The notes under the pieces are model-generated. The model worked only from the letters and a program-made list of their open reading frames with translations, searched no databases and had not been told where the DNA came from. Of a DNA stretch of 13,376 nucleotides, positions 6,330 to 13,376 are shown one piece after another. How positions within the stretch are numbered: position 1 is the stretch's first letter; each line of letters begins with the position of its first letter. The translations under genes were made by a program, and so were the position numbers. The DNA is from an uncultured Clostridia bacterium (lineage in GTDB: Bacteria > Bacillota > Clostridia > Christensenellales > Aristaeellaceae). The stretch is from contig CALGBY010000046.1 in the NCBI GenBank assembly GCA_937886445.1, forward strand, positions 1 to 13,376. The letters are read 5' to 3'.

Positions 6330-6351
6330 ACGCATCTCCTCCTGCTGTTCA

Positions 6352-9300
6352 TCAGCCTTTGAAATACTTTACCGCCGCTTCAAACATACGAATATCATAA
6401 TTCCCGGGAACATTTTTGTAAAGCCCCTTCCCGATCCTCTCGCTGTGGCCCATCTTGCCGAACACGCGGCCGTCGGGAGAGGTGATCCCCTCCACCGCCC
6501 ACATGGAGCCGTTCGGGTTATAGCGGATGTCCTCCGTCGCGTTTCCGTCAAGATCCACATACTGTGTCGCGATCTGTCCGTTCTCCCTGAGCTTTCTGAT
6601 CAGCTCCTCCTCAGCAAGGAACCTTCCCTCGCCGTGAGAGATGGGCACATTCACGATATCGCCCACATTCATGAGGCTGAGGAAGGGCGATTTGACCGAG
6701 CATACCCTCGTTCTCACGATGCGCGACTGATGGCGGCCGATGGTGTTGAAGGTGAGCGTGGGGCAATGCTCATCGGTATCCATGATCCTCCCGTAGGGTA
6801 CGAGACCCAGCTTGATCAGCGCCTGGAAGCCGTTGCAGATGCCGCAGATCAGGCCGCCGCGGCGGTCCAGCAGATCCGCGACCCCCTCCCGGATCTGCGC
6901 GTTGCGGAAAAACGCGGTGATGAATTTTCCGCTTCCGTCCGGCTCGTCGCCTCCGGAAAAGCCGCCCGGGATAAAGATCATCTGCGATCCCTTCAGCCTT
7001 TCGGCAAAGCCTTCCACGCTGCGGATGATGCCTTCGCTGCTCAGGTTGTTGATCACCATGATCTCCGCCTGCGCGCCGGCGTCATTCACCGCCTTCGCGC
7101 TGTCATACTCGCAGTTGGTGCCGGGGAACACCGGGATCAGCACGCGCGGCTTCGCGGTGCTCACCGCGGGCGCGGATACCGTGCATTTCCCGCTGTAACT
7201 CACATTCTGCACCTTCGCGTCAGTGTTTCCGGCACGGCTCGGATACACGCTTTCAAGCCGGTCTTCATAAACGGTCAGCAGCTCGTTCAGCTTAAGCCCC
7301 GCGCCGCCGTATACGATATCGCCGTTTCCGGTCACCCGGCCCACAAGCACGGCGTCTTCGATCTCCCCGTCTGTTTCCGCAAGGAAGCAGCCGTAGTGAT
7401 AGCCGAAGATAAACTGCAGGGAAAGCGCGCTGTCAAATTCAAAGCCCAGCATATTGCCGATGCCCATCTTCAGCACCGCTTCCGCGATACCGCCGATGCC
7501 CGGCGTATAGCACGCTTTGATCCTTCCGGCGCGGTTCAGACTGCTGATCCGCTCATACACGGAAAGCAGCGACGCCGTTTCGGGAAGGCCGGAGGCGTCC
7601 GTTTCGGGAGCGATCAGATACACCCTGTCCCCGGCAGATTTGAATTCCGGAGAAACGATCTCCTTTTCCTTCGCGCAGGTCACGGCAAAGGAGACCAGTG
7701 TGGGAGGCACATCCAGCTTTTCAAAGGATCCGCTCATGGAATCCTTGCCGCCGATGGCGCCGATCCCCAGCTCCAGCTGTGCCCTGAAGGCGCCCAGCAG
7801 CGCCGCGAGGGGCTTGCCCCAGCGGGCGGCCTCTCTGTACGGCTTTTCAAAATATTCCTGGAAGGTAAGATAGACATCCCTGAAGGACGCGCCTGAGGCG
7901 ATCAGCCTGCTTACGGATTCCACCACGGCAAGATAGGCGCCGTGATAAGGGCTTTTCTCCGCGATGAAGGGATTGTAGCCCCAGGCCATGAGCGAGCAGT
8001 CGTCCGTATACCCGTTTTCAATGGAGATCTTCTGCACCATCGCCTGTACCGGCGTCAGCTGATACTTACCGCCGAAGGGCATCATCACCGTTCCGGCGCC
8101 GATCGTGGAATCAAATCTTTCGGAAAGACCGCGCTTTGAGCAGGTGTTGAGATCACCGGCAACGGAAAGCATATTTTCTTCAAAGCCGCCGGTCACATTT
8201 TTCGCGATATCCTCTATCGCGGCGGGAGCGGCGGAGGTGTGCTTTTCGGCGCCGTTGGAATTCAGAAAATCACGGCTGATATCCACGATCTTTTTGCCGT
8301 TCCAGGTCATCACGAGCCGCTTTTCCTCCTGCACCACGGCGACCGGGCAGGCCTGCAGGTTTTCACTGTCGGCGATGCGGATGAATTCTTCCGCATTTTC
8401 TTTTTCCACAACGACCGCCATGCGCTCCTGGGATTCGGAGATCGCAAGCTCCGTTCCGTCAAGGCCCTCATATTTTTTCGGCACCTTATCCAGATCGATC
8501 ACAAGGCCGTCGGCCAGTTCTCCGATGGCCACGGAAACGCCGCCCGCGCCGAAATCGTTGCAGCGCTTGATCATGCGGCAGGCCTTCGGATCGCGAAGGA
8601 GACGCTGCAGCTTTCTTTCCTCCGGCGCGTTGCCCTTCTGCACCTCCGCCCCGCAGGTCTCCACGGAATGCGCGTTGTGCGCCTTGGAGCTGCCGGTAGC
8701 GCCGCCGATGCCGTCACGGCCCGTGTTTCCGCCCAGCAGTATCACGATATCGCCCGGATCCGGCACCTCGCGGCGCACATTTGCCGCGGGAGCCGCGGCG
8801 ATGACCGCGCCGATCTCCATGCGCTTGGCGGCATATCCGGGATGATAGAGCTCATCCACGATGCCGGTCGCAAGGCCGATCTGGTTTCCGTAGGAGGAAT
8901 AACCGGCCGCGGCAGTGGTGACCAGCTTGCGCTGGGGCAGCTTGCCGGGGATGGTCTCGCTTACAGGCACGGTGGGATCGGCCGCGCCGGTGACACGCAT
9001 GGCCCCGTACACATAGCTCCTTCCGGAAAGCGGATCGCGGATCGCGCCGCCGATGCAGGTGGCCGCGCCGCCGAAGGGCTCGATCTCCGTGGGATGATTA
9101 TGGGTCTCATTTTTGAAGAGAAGCAGCCAGGGCTCCTTCCGCCCGTCATTCTCTACCTCGATCTTCACCGTGCAGGCGTTGATCTCTTCGGATTCGTCCA
9201 GCTTATCCAGCTTTCCCTCCGCCTTCAGCGCCTTGACGGCGATCGTCGCCAGATCCATCAGACATACCGGTTTTCCGGGACGGAACCTGTTATGGGTATC

Positions 9301-10047
9301 CATATACAGCTTCCACGCGTCCTCAAGCACCCTGTCCTCAAAGTGCACGCTGTCGATCACCGTGAGGAAGGTGGTATGCCGGCAGTGATCGGACCAGTAG
9401 GTATCGATCATGCGGATCTCGGTCACGGTGGGATCGCGGTGCTCTGTTCTGAAATAGTCCCTGCAGAAGGTGATATCATCGATATCCATGGCAAAGCCCA
9501 TGCGCTCCATCAGCTCCGTCAGGCCGTTTCTGTCAAGGGCGCAGAAGCCGGTCATGGTCTCCACCTGCGTGGGGACGGCATAATCCGCCTTCAGGGTGGC
9601 GGGCTTCTCCATCGAGGCCTCGCGCGCCTCAACGGGATTGATGACATGCGTTTTGATCTGTCTGAGCTCGTCTTCGCTGAGCGCGCCTTTCAGCACATAC
9701 ACCTTCGCGGAATGGATCACGGGGCGCTCGCCCTGAGACAGGATCTGGATGCACTGGGCGGCGCTGTCCGCGCGCTGGTCAAACTGACCGGGAAGGTATT
9801 CCACGGCAAATACGGTGTCATTTCCGAAATCGGGCGTTTCAGTCGCGATATCCAGCTGAGGCTCCGAAAAAACCGTATCGATCGCGTACCGGAACAGTTC
9901 CTCCGTGATATTTTCGGCGTCATAGCGGTTGATGATGCGCACATCCCTCAGCGCCGTGATGCCGAGGATCTGATTCACCTCATTGAGAAGCTTCCGTGCT
10001 TCCAGCGCCTGATCCTTCTTTTTTTCCACATAAACGCGATAAACCAT
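6352..10047 (-). CDS. purL: Phosphoribosylformylglycinamidine synthase, single-chain form
   Basis: PurL catalyses the ATP- and glutamine-dependent step from FGAR to FGAM, the fourth step of purine synthesis. At 1231 residues it is the long one-chain type typical of clostridia and streptococci, so no separate purS or purQ is needed. An N-terminal PurS-like region is followed by WSDHCRHTTF (about 218-227), FKNETHNHPT (311-320), the two synthetase lobes, and a C-terminal glutaminase from about 990. The glutaminase has the nucleophile C1071 in GICNGFQAL and the H1201/E1203 pair in GHSERI, so ammonia production is intact. The start ATG lies one base after the purD stop codon, and its ribosome binding site GGAGGAG is made from the last purD codons, indicating translational coupling. 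Fhs follows 22 bases after the stop. No frameshift or missing catalytic residue was seen. Confidence 0.97.
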   Translation of the reverse strand: MVYRVYVEKKKDQALEARKLLNEVNQILGITALRDVRIINRYDAENITEELFRYAIDTVFSEPQLDIATETPDFGNDTVFAVEYLPGQFDQRADSAAQCIQILSQGERPVIHSAKVYVLKGALSEDELRQIKTHVINPVEAREASMEKPATLKADYAVPTQVETMTGFCALDRNGLTELMERMGFAMDIDDITFCRDYFRTEHRDPTVTEIRMIDTYWSDHCRHTTFLTVIDSVHFEDRVLEDAWKLYMDTHNRFRPGKPVCLMDLATIAVKALKAEGKLDKLDESEEINACTVKIEVENDGRKEPWLLLFKNETHNHPTEIEPFGGAATCIGGAIRDPLSGRSYVYGAMRVTGAADPTVPVSETIPGKLPQRKLVTTAAAGYSSYGNQIGLATGIVDELYHPGYAAKRMEIGAVIAAAPAANVRREVPDPGDIVILLGGNTGRDGIGGATGSSKAHNAHSVETCGAEVQKGNAPEERKLQRLLRDPKACRMIKRCNDFGAGGVSVAIGELADGLVIDLDKVPKKYEGLDGTELAISESQERMAVVVEKENAEEFIRIADSENLQACPVAVVQEEKRLVMTWNGKKIVDISRDFLNSNGAEKHTSAAPAAIEDIAKNVTGGFEENMLSVAGDLNTCSKRGLSERFDSTIGAGTVMMPFGGKYQLTPVQAMVQKISIENGYTDDCSLMAWGYNPFIAEKSPYHGAYLAVVESVSRLIASGASFRDVYLTFQEYFEKPYREAARWGKPLAALLGAFRAQLELGIGAIGGKDSMSGSFEKLDVPPTLVSFAVTCAKEKEIVSPEFKSAGDRVYLIAPETDASGLPETASLLSVYERISSLNRAGRIKACYTPGIGGIAEAVLKMGIGNMLGFEFDSALSLQFIFGYHYGCFLAETDGEIEDAVLVGRVTGNGDIVYGGAGLKLNELLTVYEDRLESVYPSRAGNTDAKVQNVSYSGKCTVSAPAVSTAKPRVLIPVFPGTNCEYDSAKAVNDAGAQAEIMVINNLSSEGIIRSVEGFAERLKGSQMIFIPGGFSGGDEPDGSGKFITAFFRNAQIREGVADLLDRRGGLICGICNGFQALIKLGLVPYGRIMDTDEHCPTLTFNTIGRHQSRIVRTRVCSVKSPFLSLMNVGDIVNVPISHGEGRFLAEEELIRKLRENGQIATQYVDLDGNATEDIRYNPNGSMWAVEGITSPDGRVFGKMGHSERIGKGLYKNVPGNYDIRMFEAAVKYFKG

Positions 10048-10048
10048 G

Positions 10049-11314
10049 TTACTCCTCCGCCCTTAGCGCTCTCTGACCGATATCCTTACGATAGAACGCA
10101 TTATCAAAGCTGATTTTTTGAACCTTCGCGTACGAGGCCTCAAGCGCCTGCCTGAGCGTATCCCCCACTGAGGTCACGCCCAGCACGCGCCCGCCGTTCG
10201 TTACCAGCCTGCCGTCCTTCAGCGCGGTACCGGCAGCATAGACGCTGCCGAGAACATCCTCCGGGATCGTGATCTCAAAGCCTTTTTCATAGTGTTCCGG
10301 ATAGCCGGCGGAGGCCATGATCACGCACGCGGCGTTTTTATTGCTGAAGCGCACCTCGCACCCGGCAAGCCGCTCCTCCGTTACGGCAAGCATGATCTCA
10401 AGAAGATCGCTCTCAAGGAGGGGCAGCACCACCTGCGTTTCGGGGTCGCCGAAGCGGCAGTTATACTCGATCACCTTCGGCCCCTTCGCGGTGAGCATCA
10501 GCCCGAAGTAAAGGCAGCCCCTGAAGGTGCGTCCCTCCCGGTTCATTGCGTTCATCGTCGGGATGAAGATCTCCCGCATGCACTTTTCCGCGATCTCCGG
10601 CGTGTAATACGGGTTAGGCGCCACAGTGCCCATACCGCCGGTGTTCAGTCCTGTATCGTTATCCCCGGCGCGCTTATGATCCATGGAGGAAACCATGGGC
10701 ACCACCGTTTTTCCGTCCGTAAAGACCAGTACGGAAACCTCCGGCCCCGAAAGGAATTCCTCTATCACGATGCTTTCGCCGCTTTTGCCGAACCGCTTAT
10801 CCTGCATCATGGAGCGGACGGCTTCCTTCGCTTCCTCACGGGTATTCGCGATGATGACCCCTTTGCCGAGCGCCAGCCCGTCCGCCTTGATCACCGCGGG
10901 CATGTCCATCCGGTCAAGATGCCGAAGCGCGCTCTCCATATCGCTGAAGGTACTGTAATCCGCCGTGGGGATGCCGTACTTTTTCATCAGATTTTTGGAA
11001 AAGATCTTGCTTCCTTCAATGATGGCGGCCTTCGCTTCAGGCCCGAAGCACGGTATGCCCTTTTCCTCAAGGCGGTCCACACAGCCCAGCACCAGCGGAT
11101 CATCCGGCGTGACCACCGCGTAATCGATCGCGTTTTTCACGGCAAAATCCACGATCGCGTCCAGATCGACCGCCGGGATATCCACGCAGACAGCGTCCGC
11201 CGCGATACCTCCGTTTCCGGGCAGGGCGTAGATCGTATCGACACGGGGGTTTTCCTTCAGTTTACGGATAACGGCATGCTCTCTTCCGCCGCTTCCGATG
11301 ACCATCAGCTTCAT
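10049..11314 (-). CDS. purD: Phosphoribosylamine--glycine ligase (GAR synthetase)
   Basis: PurD joins glycine to phosphoribosylamine with ATP, the second step of purine synthesis. The 421-residue length is normal. The N-terminal domain opens with VIGSGGREHA (about 5-14) and LPGNGG (31-36). The ATP-grasp region follows (about 104-300), with the glycine-rich LNTGGMGTVAPNPYY segment and the metal-binding EYNCRFGDPETQ (E283, N285). The C-terminal domain ends with the usual GGRVLGVTSVGD region. The ribosome binding site AAAGGTG is seven or so bases before the ATG. It starts about 27 bases after the transformylase gene and its last codons supply the purL ribosome binding site. The reaction precedes that of PurL by two steps (transformylation of GAR lies between), and no purN or purT is in the window. 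Confidence 0.97.
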   Translation of the reverse strand: MKLMVIGSGGREHAVIRKLKENPRVDTIYALPGNGGIAADAVCVDIPAVDLDAIVDFAVKNAIDYAVVTPDDPLVLGCVDRLEEKGIPCFGPEAKAAIIEGSKIFSKNLMKKYGIPTADYSTFSDMESALRHLDRMDMPAVIKADGLALGKGVIIANTREEAKEAVRSMMQDKRFGKSGESIVIEEFLSGPEVSVLVFTDGKTVVPMVSSMDHKRAGDNDTGLNTGGMGTVAPNPYYTPEIAEKCMREIFIPTMNAMNREGRTFRGCLYFGLMLTAKGPKVIEYNCRFGDPETQVVLPLLESDLLEIMLAVTEERLAGCEVRFSNKNAACVIMASAGYPEHYEKGFEITIPEDVLGSVYAAGTALKDGRLVTNGGRVLGVTSVGDTLRQALEASYAKVQKISFDNAFYRKDIGQRALRAEE

Positions 11315-11341
11315 AAGCGCGCACCTTTCTTTCAGGATCTG

Positions 11342-12526
11342 TCAATGATGGAAAAGACGCATTTTGGTAAAGGACATGACCAGGCCGTACTTGTTGCAGC
11401 AGTCGATCACAGCGTCATCGCGGATCGATCCGCCGGGCTCGGCGATGTATTTCACGCCGCTCTTCACGGCCCGCTCGATATTGTCGCTGAAGGGGAAGAA
11501 CGCGTCGCTTCCGAGCGCGACATTTTTGACCGTGTCCAGATACGCGCGCTGCTCTTCTTTGGTGAAAGGGGCGGGCTGAGAGGTGAAGTACTTCTGCCAG
11601 ATGCCGTCGGCGCATACATCCTCTTCATTCTGGTTGATGTATCCGTCGATCACATTATCGCGGTCCGGGCGTCCGAGGTCGCTGCGGAGGGGCAGATCCA
11701 GCACCTGATCCGCCTGACGCAGGAACCAGGTATCCGCCTTGGTACCGGCAAGGCGGGTGCAGTGGATGCGGCTCTGCTGGCCGGCTCCCACACCGATCGC
11801 CTGCCCGTCCACGGCATAGCATACGGAATTGGACTGGGTATATTTCAGTGTGATCAGGGCAACGATCAGGTCCCGTACAGCCGCCTCGGGCAGATCCTTG
11901 TTTTCGGTCACAATATCCGAAAGCAGAGCCCGGTTGATCTCAAAGTTGTTCCTTCCCTGCTCAAAGGTGATGCCGAACACCTGCTTGTGCTCCTGCGCGG
12001 CGGGAACATAATCGGGATCGATGCGCACGATATTGTAATTGCCCTTGCGCTTCGTCTTCAGGATCTCGAGCGCCTCCGGCTCATAGCCCGGAGCGATGAT
12101 GCCGTCGGATACCTCGCGCTTGAGCATACGGGCGGTGGTCACATCGCACACATCGGACAGCGCCACCCAGTCTCCGAAGGAGCACATACGGTCGGTACCG
12201 CGGGCACGGGCATAGGCACAGGCAAGAGGAGAATCGTCAAGCCCCTCGATATCATCCACAAAGCAGGCCTTCTTCAGCTTTTCCGAAAGCTTGATGCCCA
12301 CGGCGGCCGAGGTGGGGCTGACATGCTTGAAGGAGGTCACGGCGGGCAGTCCGAGGGCGGCCTTCAGCTCCTTCACCAGCTGCCAGGAGTTGAAAGCATC
12401 CAGAAAGTTGATATATCCGGGGCGGCCGGACAGAATCTCGATGGGCAGATCGCTGCCGTCGTGCATATAGATCTTCGCGGGCTTCTGATTGGGGTTGCAG
12501 CCGTACTTCAGTTCAAATTCCTTCAT
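11342..12526 (-). CDS. purH: Stand-alone AICAR formyltransferase
   Basis: This 394-residue protein transfers the formyl group from 10-formyl-tetrahydrofolate to AICAR, giving FAICAR, the ninth step of purine synthesis. It corresponds to the transformylase domain of PurH. The N-terminal IMP cyclohydrolase domain of about 200 residues is missing: the protein begins directly with KYGCNPNQKPA, the usual start of the transformylase part. The catalytic lysine-histidine pair is present in SFKHVSPTSAAVG (K67, H68), as is IGVGAGQQSR near the middle. GGGAGG nine bases before the ATG supports the start. It lies 30 bases after purO, which supplies the missing activity, and 27 bases before purD. The symbol purH is used by homology; some authors name the single-domain form differently. 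It is not the ATP-dependent archaeal PurP. Confidence 0.92.
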   Translation of the reverse strand: MKEFELKYGCNPNQKPAKIYMHDGSDLPIEILSGRPGYINFLDAFNSWQLVKELKAALGLPAVTSFKHVSPTSAAVGIKLSEKLKKACFVDDIEGLDDSPLACAYARARGTDRMCSFGDWVALSDVCDVTTARMLKREVSDGIIAPGYEPEALEILKTKRKGNYNIVRIDPDYVPAAQEHKQVFGITFEQGRNNFEINRALLSDIVTENKDLPEAAVRDLIVALITLKYTQSNSVCYAVDGQAIGVGAGQQSRIHCTRLAGTKADTWFLRQADQVLDLPLRSDLGRPDRDNVIDGYINQNEEDVCADGIWQKYFTSQPAPFTKEEQRAYLDTVKNVALGSDAFFPFSDNIERAVKSGVKYIAEPGGSIRDDAVIDCCNKYGLVMSFTKMRLFHH

Positions 12527-12556
12527 TGCTTTTTCCTCCCTGCTTTGTCTTACGCC

Positions 12557-13279
12557 TCAGCGGACATTTTTGTTGATCAGGTAGTTTTCGGTTTCGCCGT
12601 TCTCAAGATCCACAGCCCTCACATACAGGCTGATCTTATTCTGCTCATTGAGCGCTCCCCACACCTCATCCGTGAAGGCCTTCACATCATCGGGGATATC
12701 GATCCTCTCCGGCTCGCCCTGGAAGGTGGGGATCGGGCTGCCGTCGGTCACATAGGTGTGGATGAAATGGCCGAGGCCCGCTTTGGACGGATAGGCGAAT
12801 TCGTACCGGGCACAGTCGCTCCCCTCGGCGTCGATGCTCTTCAGGATGCTCATGCGGTAGCTGAAATCCTTCTCCGCGAAGGTCAGGAGCGCGCTGATGC
12901 GGGGAGTGAAATTGGGCGCGTCGGGCTCAAAGCAGCGTGCTTCAAGCGCGCCGGAAAAGGTAAGGCCGCTGTTCAGCCCGTTCCAAATGGTATCGGTCTG
13001 ATCGCCGTTGGTCACGATCAGCTGATCATCCTTTTGGCGGATCGCCGCGTAGATGATCAGGCTGGGATCCTGCACCCTGGAAGCGTCAAAGGGCTCGGTG
13101 AACACCTCGCCGTTTTTTTCGGTAAAGATACGGTTGCGGCTGTTTTCGCTGCGGCCCATGATGAAATACGCGGCAACGGCCTTTTTGCCGTTCGCGGTCT
13201 TTCCAACGATGATGCCGCGGCCCACATAGGGGTTGTCACGGATCAGTTCTGCGATATCCCATTTCCTGTAGATCTCCAT
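12557..13279 (-). CDS. purO: IMP cyclohydrolase, PurO type
   Basis: PurO closes the ring of FAICAR to give IMP, the last step of the pathway. The 240-residue product resembles the archaeal PurO family, also found in some Firmicutes, and not the cyclohydrolase domain of PurH. Recognisable elements are YVGRGIIVGK (18-27), the MGRSENSRNR signature (41-50), VTNGDQTDTI (89-98), and EPDAPNFTPRI (118-128). The start is placed at the ATG at 13279 because GGAGGG lies eight bases upstream; the ATG at 13309 adds ten residues but has no good ribosome binding site. It is the first gene of the operon visible here, and the next gene on the strand makes its substrate. The pairing replaces bifunctional PurH. 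The function is family-based. Confidence 0.88.
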   Translation of the reverse strand: MEIYRKWDIAELIRDNPYVGRGIIVGKTANGKKAVAAYFIMGRSENSRNRIFTEKNGEVFTEPFDASRVQDPSLIIYAAIRQKDDQLIVTNGDQTDTIWNGLNSGLTFSGALEARCFEPDAPNFTPRISALLTFAEKDFSYRMSILKSIDAEGSDCARYEFAYPSKAGLGHFIHTYVTDGSPIPTFQGEPERIDIPDDVKAFTDEVWGALNEQNKISLYVRAVDLENGETENYLINKNVR

Positions 13280-13309
13280 TTTTTCTCCCTCCGTTACGCT
13301 TTTTTCCAT

Positions 13310-13376
13310 TTTTTCCGGCTTATTTAGGGTGTGTCTCTAAAATGAGGAATGTGCAGTTTCAAGCAGATTTTCCGTC
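13310..13376. mobile_element. Possible insertion-sequence end upstream of purO
   Basis: GGGTGTGTCTCTAAAA at 13327-13342 resembles the terminal inverted repeats of several bacterial insertion sequences (types beginning GGGTGTGTCTC or similar). If so, the element would continue beyond the window and stand between purO and any upstream pur genes. A TTGAAA on the minus strand (about 13356-13361) could be an outward -35 box, but the -10 partner, TAGAGA, is poor. The window ends before this can be tested. Confidence 0.25.

Noticed and set aside
6330..6335. The upstream ATG at 6335 as the fhs start
   Set aside because: It is only two bases from AGGAGG, too close for initiation. The ATG at 6329 has ideal spacing and gives the usual family length.
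4524..6362. A 612-codon plus-strand frame antisense to fhs
   Set aside because: A shadow of fhs with histidine- and arginine-rich composition typical of reverse reading. fhs itself has clear motifs.
8239..10113. A 624-codon plus-strand frame antisense to purL
   Set aside because: A shadow of purL with no domain pattern; it shares the cause of the other antisense frames.
10292..13327. A 1011-codon open frame on the plus strand, antisense to purD, the transformylase and purO
   Set aside because: It runs through three well-supported genes and their gaps. Long antisense frames are expected where the sense strand is G+C-rich and avoids codons whose complements are stops. No ribosome binding site or recognisable protein was seen.

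Overview
The window comes from a Gram-positive anaerobe of the Clostridia type, probably gut-associated. The clues are a TnpV-like transposon protein, the single-chain form of PurL, a formate-tetrahydrofolate ligase, strong GGAGG ribosome binding sites, and the pairing of a stand-alone AICAR transformylase with a PurO-type IMP cyclohydrolase. No rRNA, tRNA or CRISPR array was seen, and the species cannot be named from this sequence.

The window has two parts. Positions 1 to about 4450 are an accessory patchwork, more A+T-rich and mixed in orientation. It holds (a) a minus-strand mobile-element remnant: a 50-residue ORF of unknown function followed by a protein that joins the N-terminal catalytic domain of a serine recombinase in frame to a TnpV domain, with a hairpin terminator downstream; (b) a plus-strand membrane diguanylate cyclase reading divergently from it; (c) a transposase gene on the minus strand, cut off in its catalytic domain within three bases of the cyclase stop codon; (d) a plus-strand gene for an exported two-domain protein, the first domain possibly chagasin-like; and (e) a decayed reading frame with in-frame stops.

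Positions about 4490 to 13309 are a compact, G+C-rich purine operon entirely on the minus strand. In transcription order it is purO (IMP cyclohydrolase), a stand-alone AICAR transformylase, purD, purL and fhs, closed by a strong intrinsic terminator at about 4490-4520. Gaps are 1 to 30 bases and purL is translationally coupled to purD. PurD and PurL carry out early steps. The transformylase and PurO do the last two steps, usually done by bifunctional PurH. Fhs makes the 10-formyl-tetrahydrofolate that the transformylase consumes. The other pur genes would have to lie outside the window. At the right edge, just upstream of purO, the sequence looks like the end of an insertion sequence, but this is only suggestive.

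The points most worth a second look are the recombinase-TnpV fusion with alanine where the catalytic serine is expected, its small upstream ORF with a perfect inverted repeat reaching its ribosome binding site, the exported protein, and the PurO-based purine ending linked to fhs.
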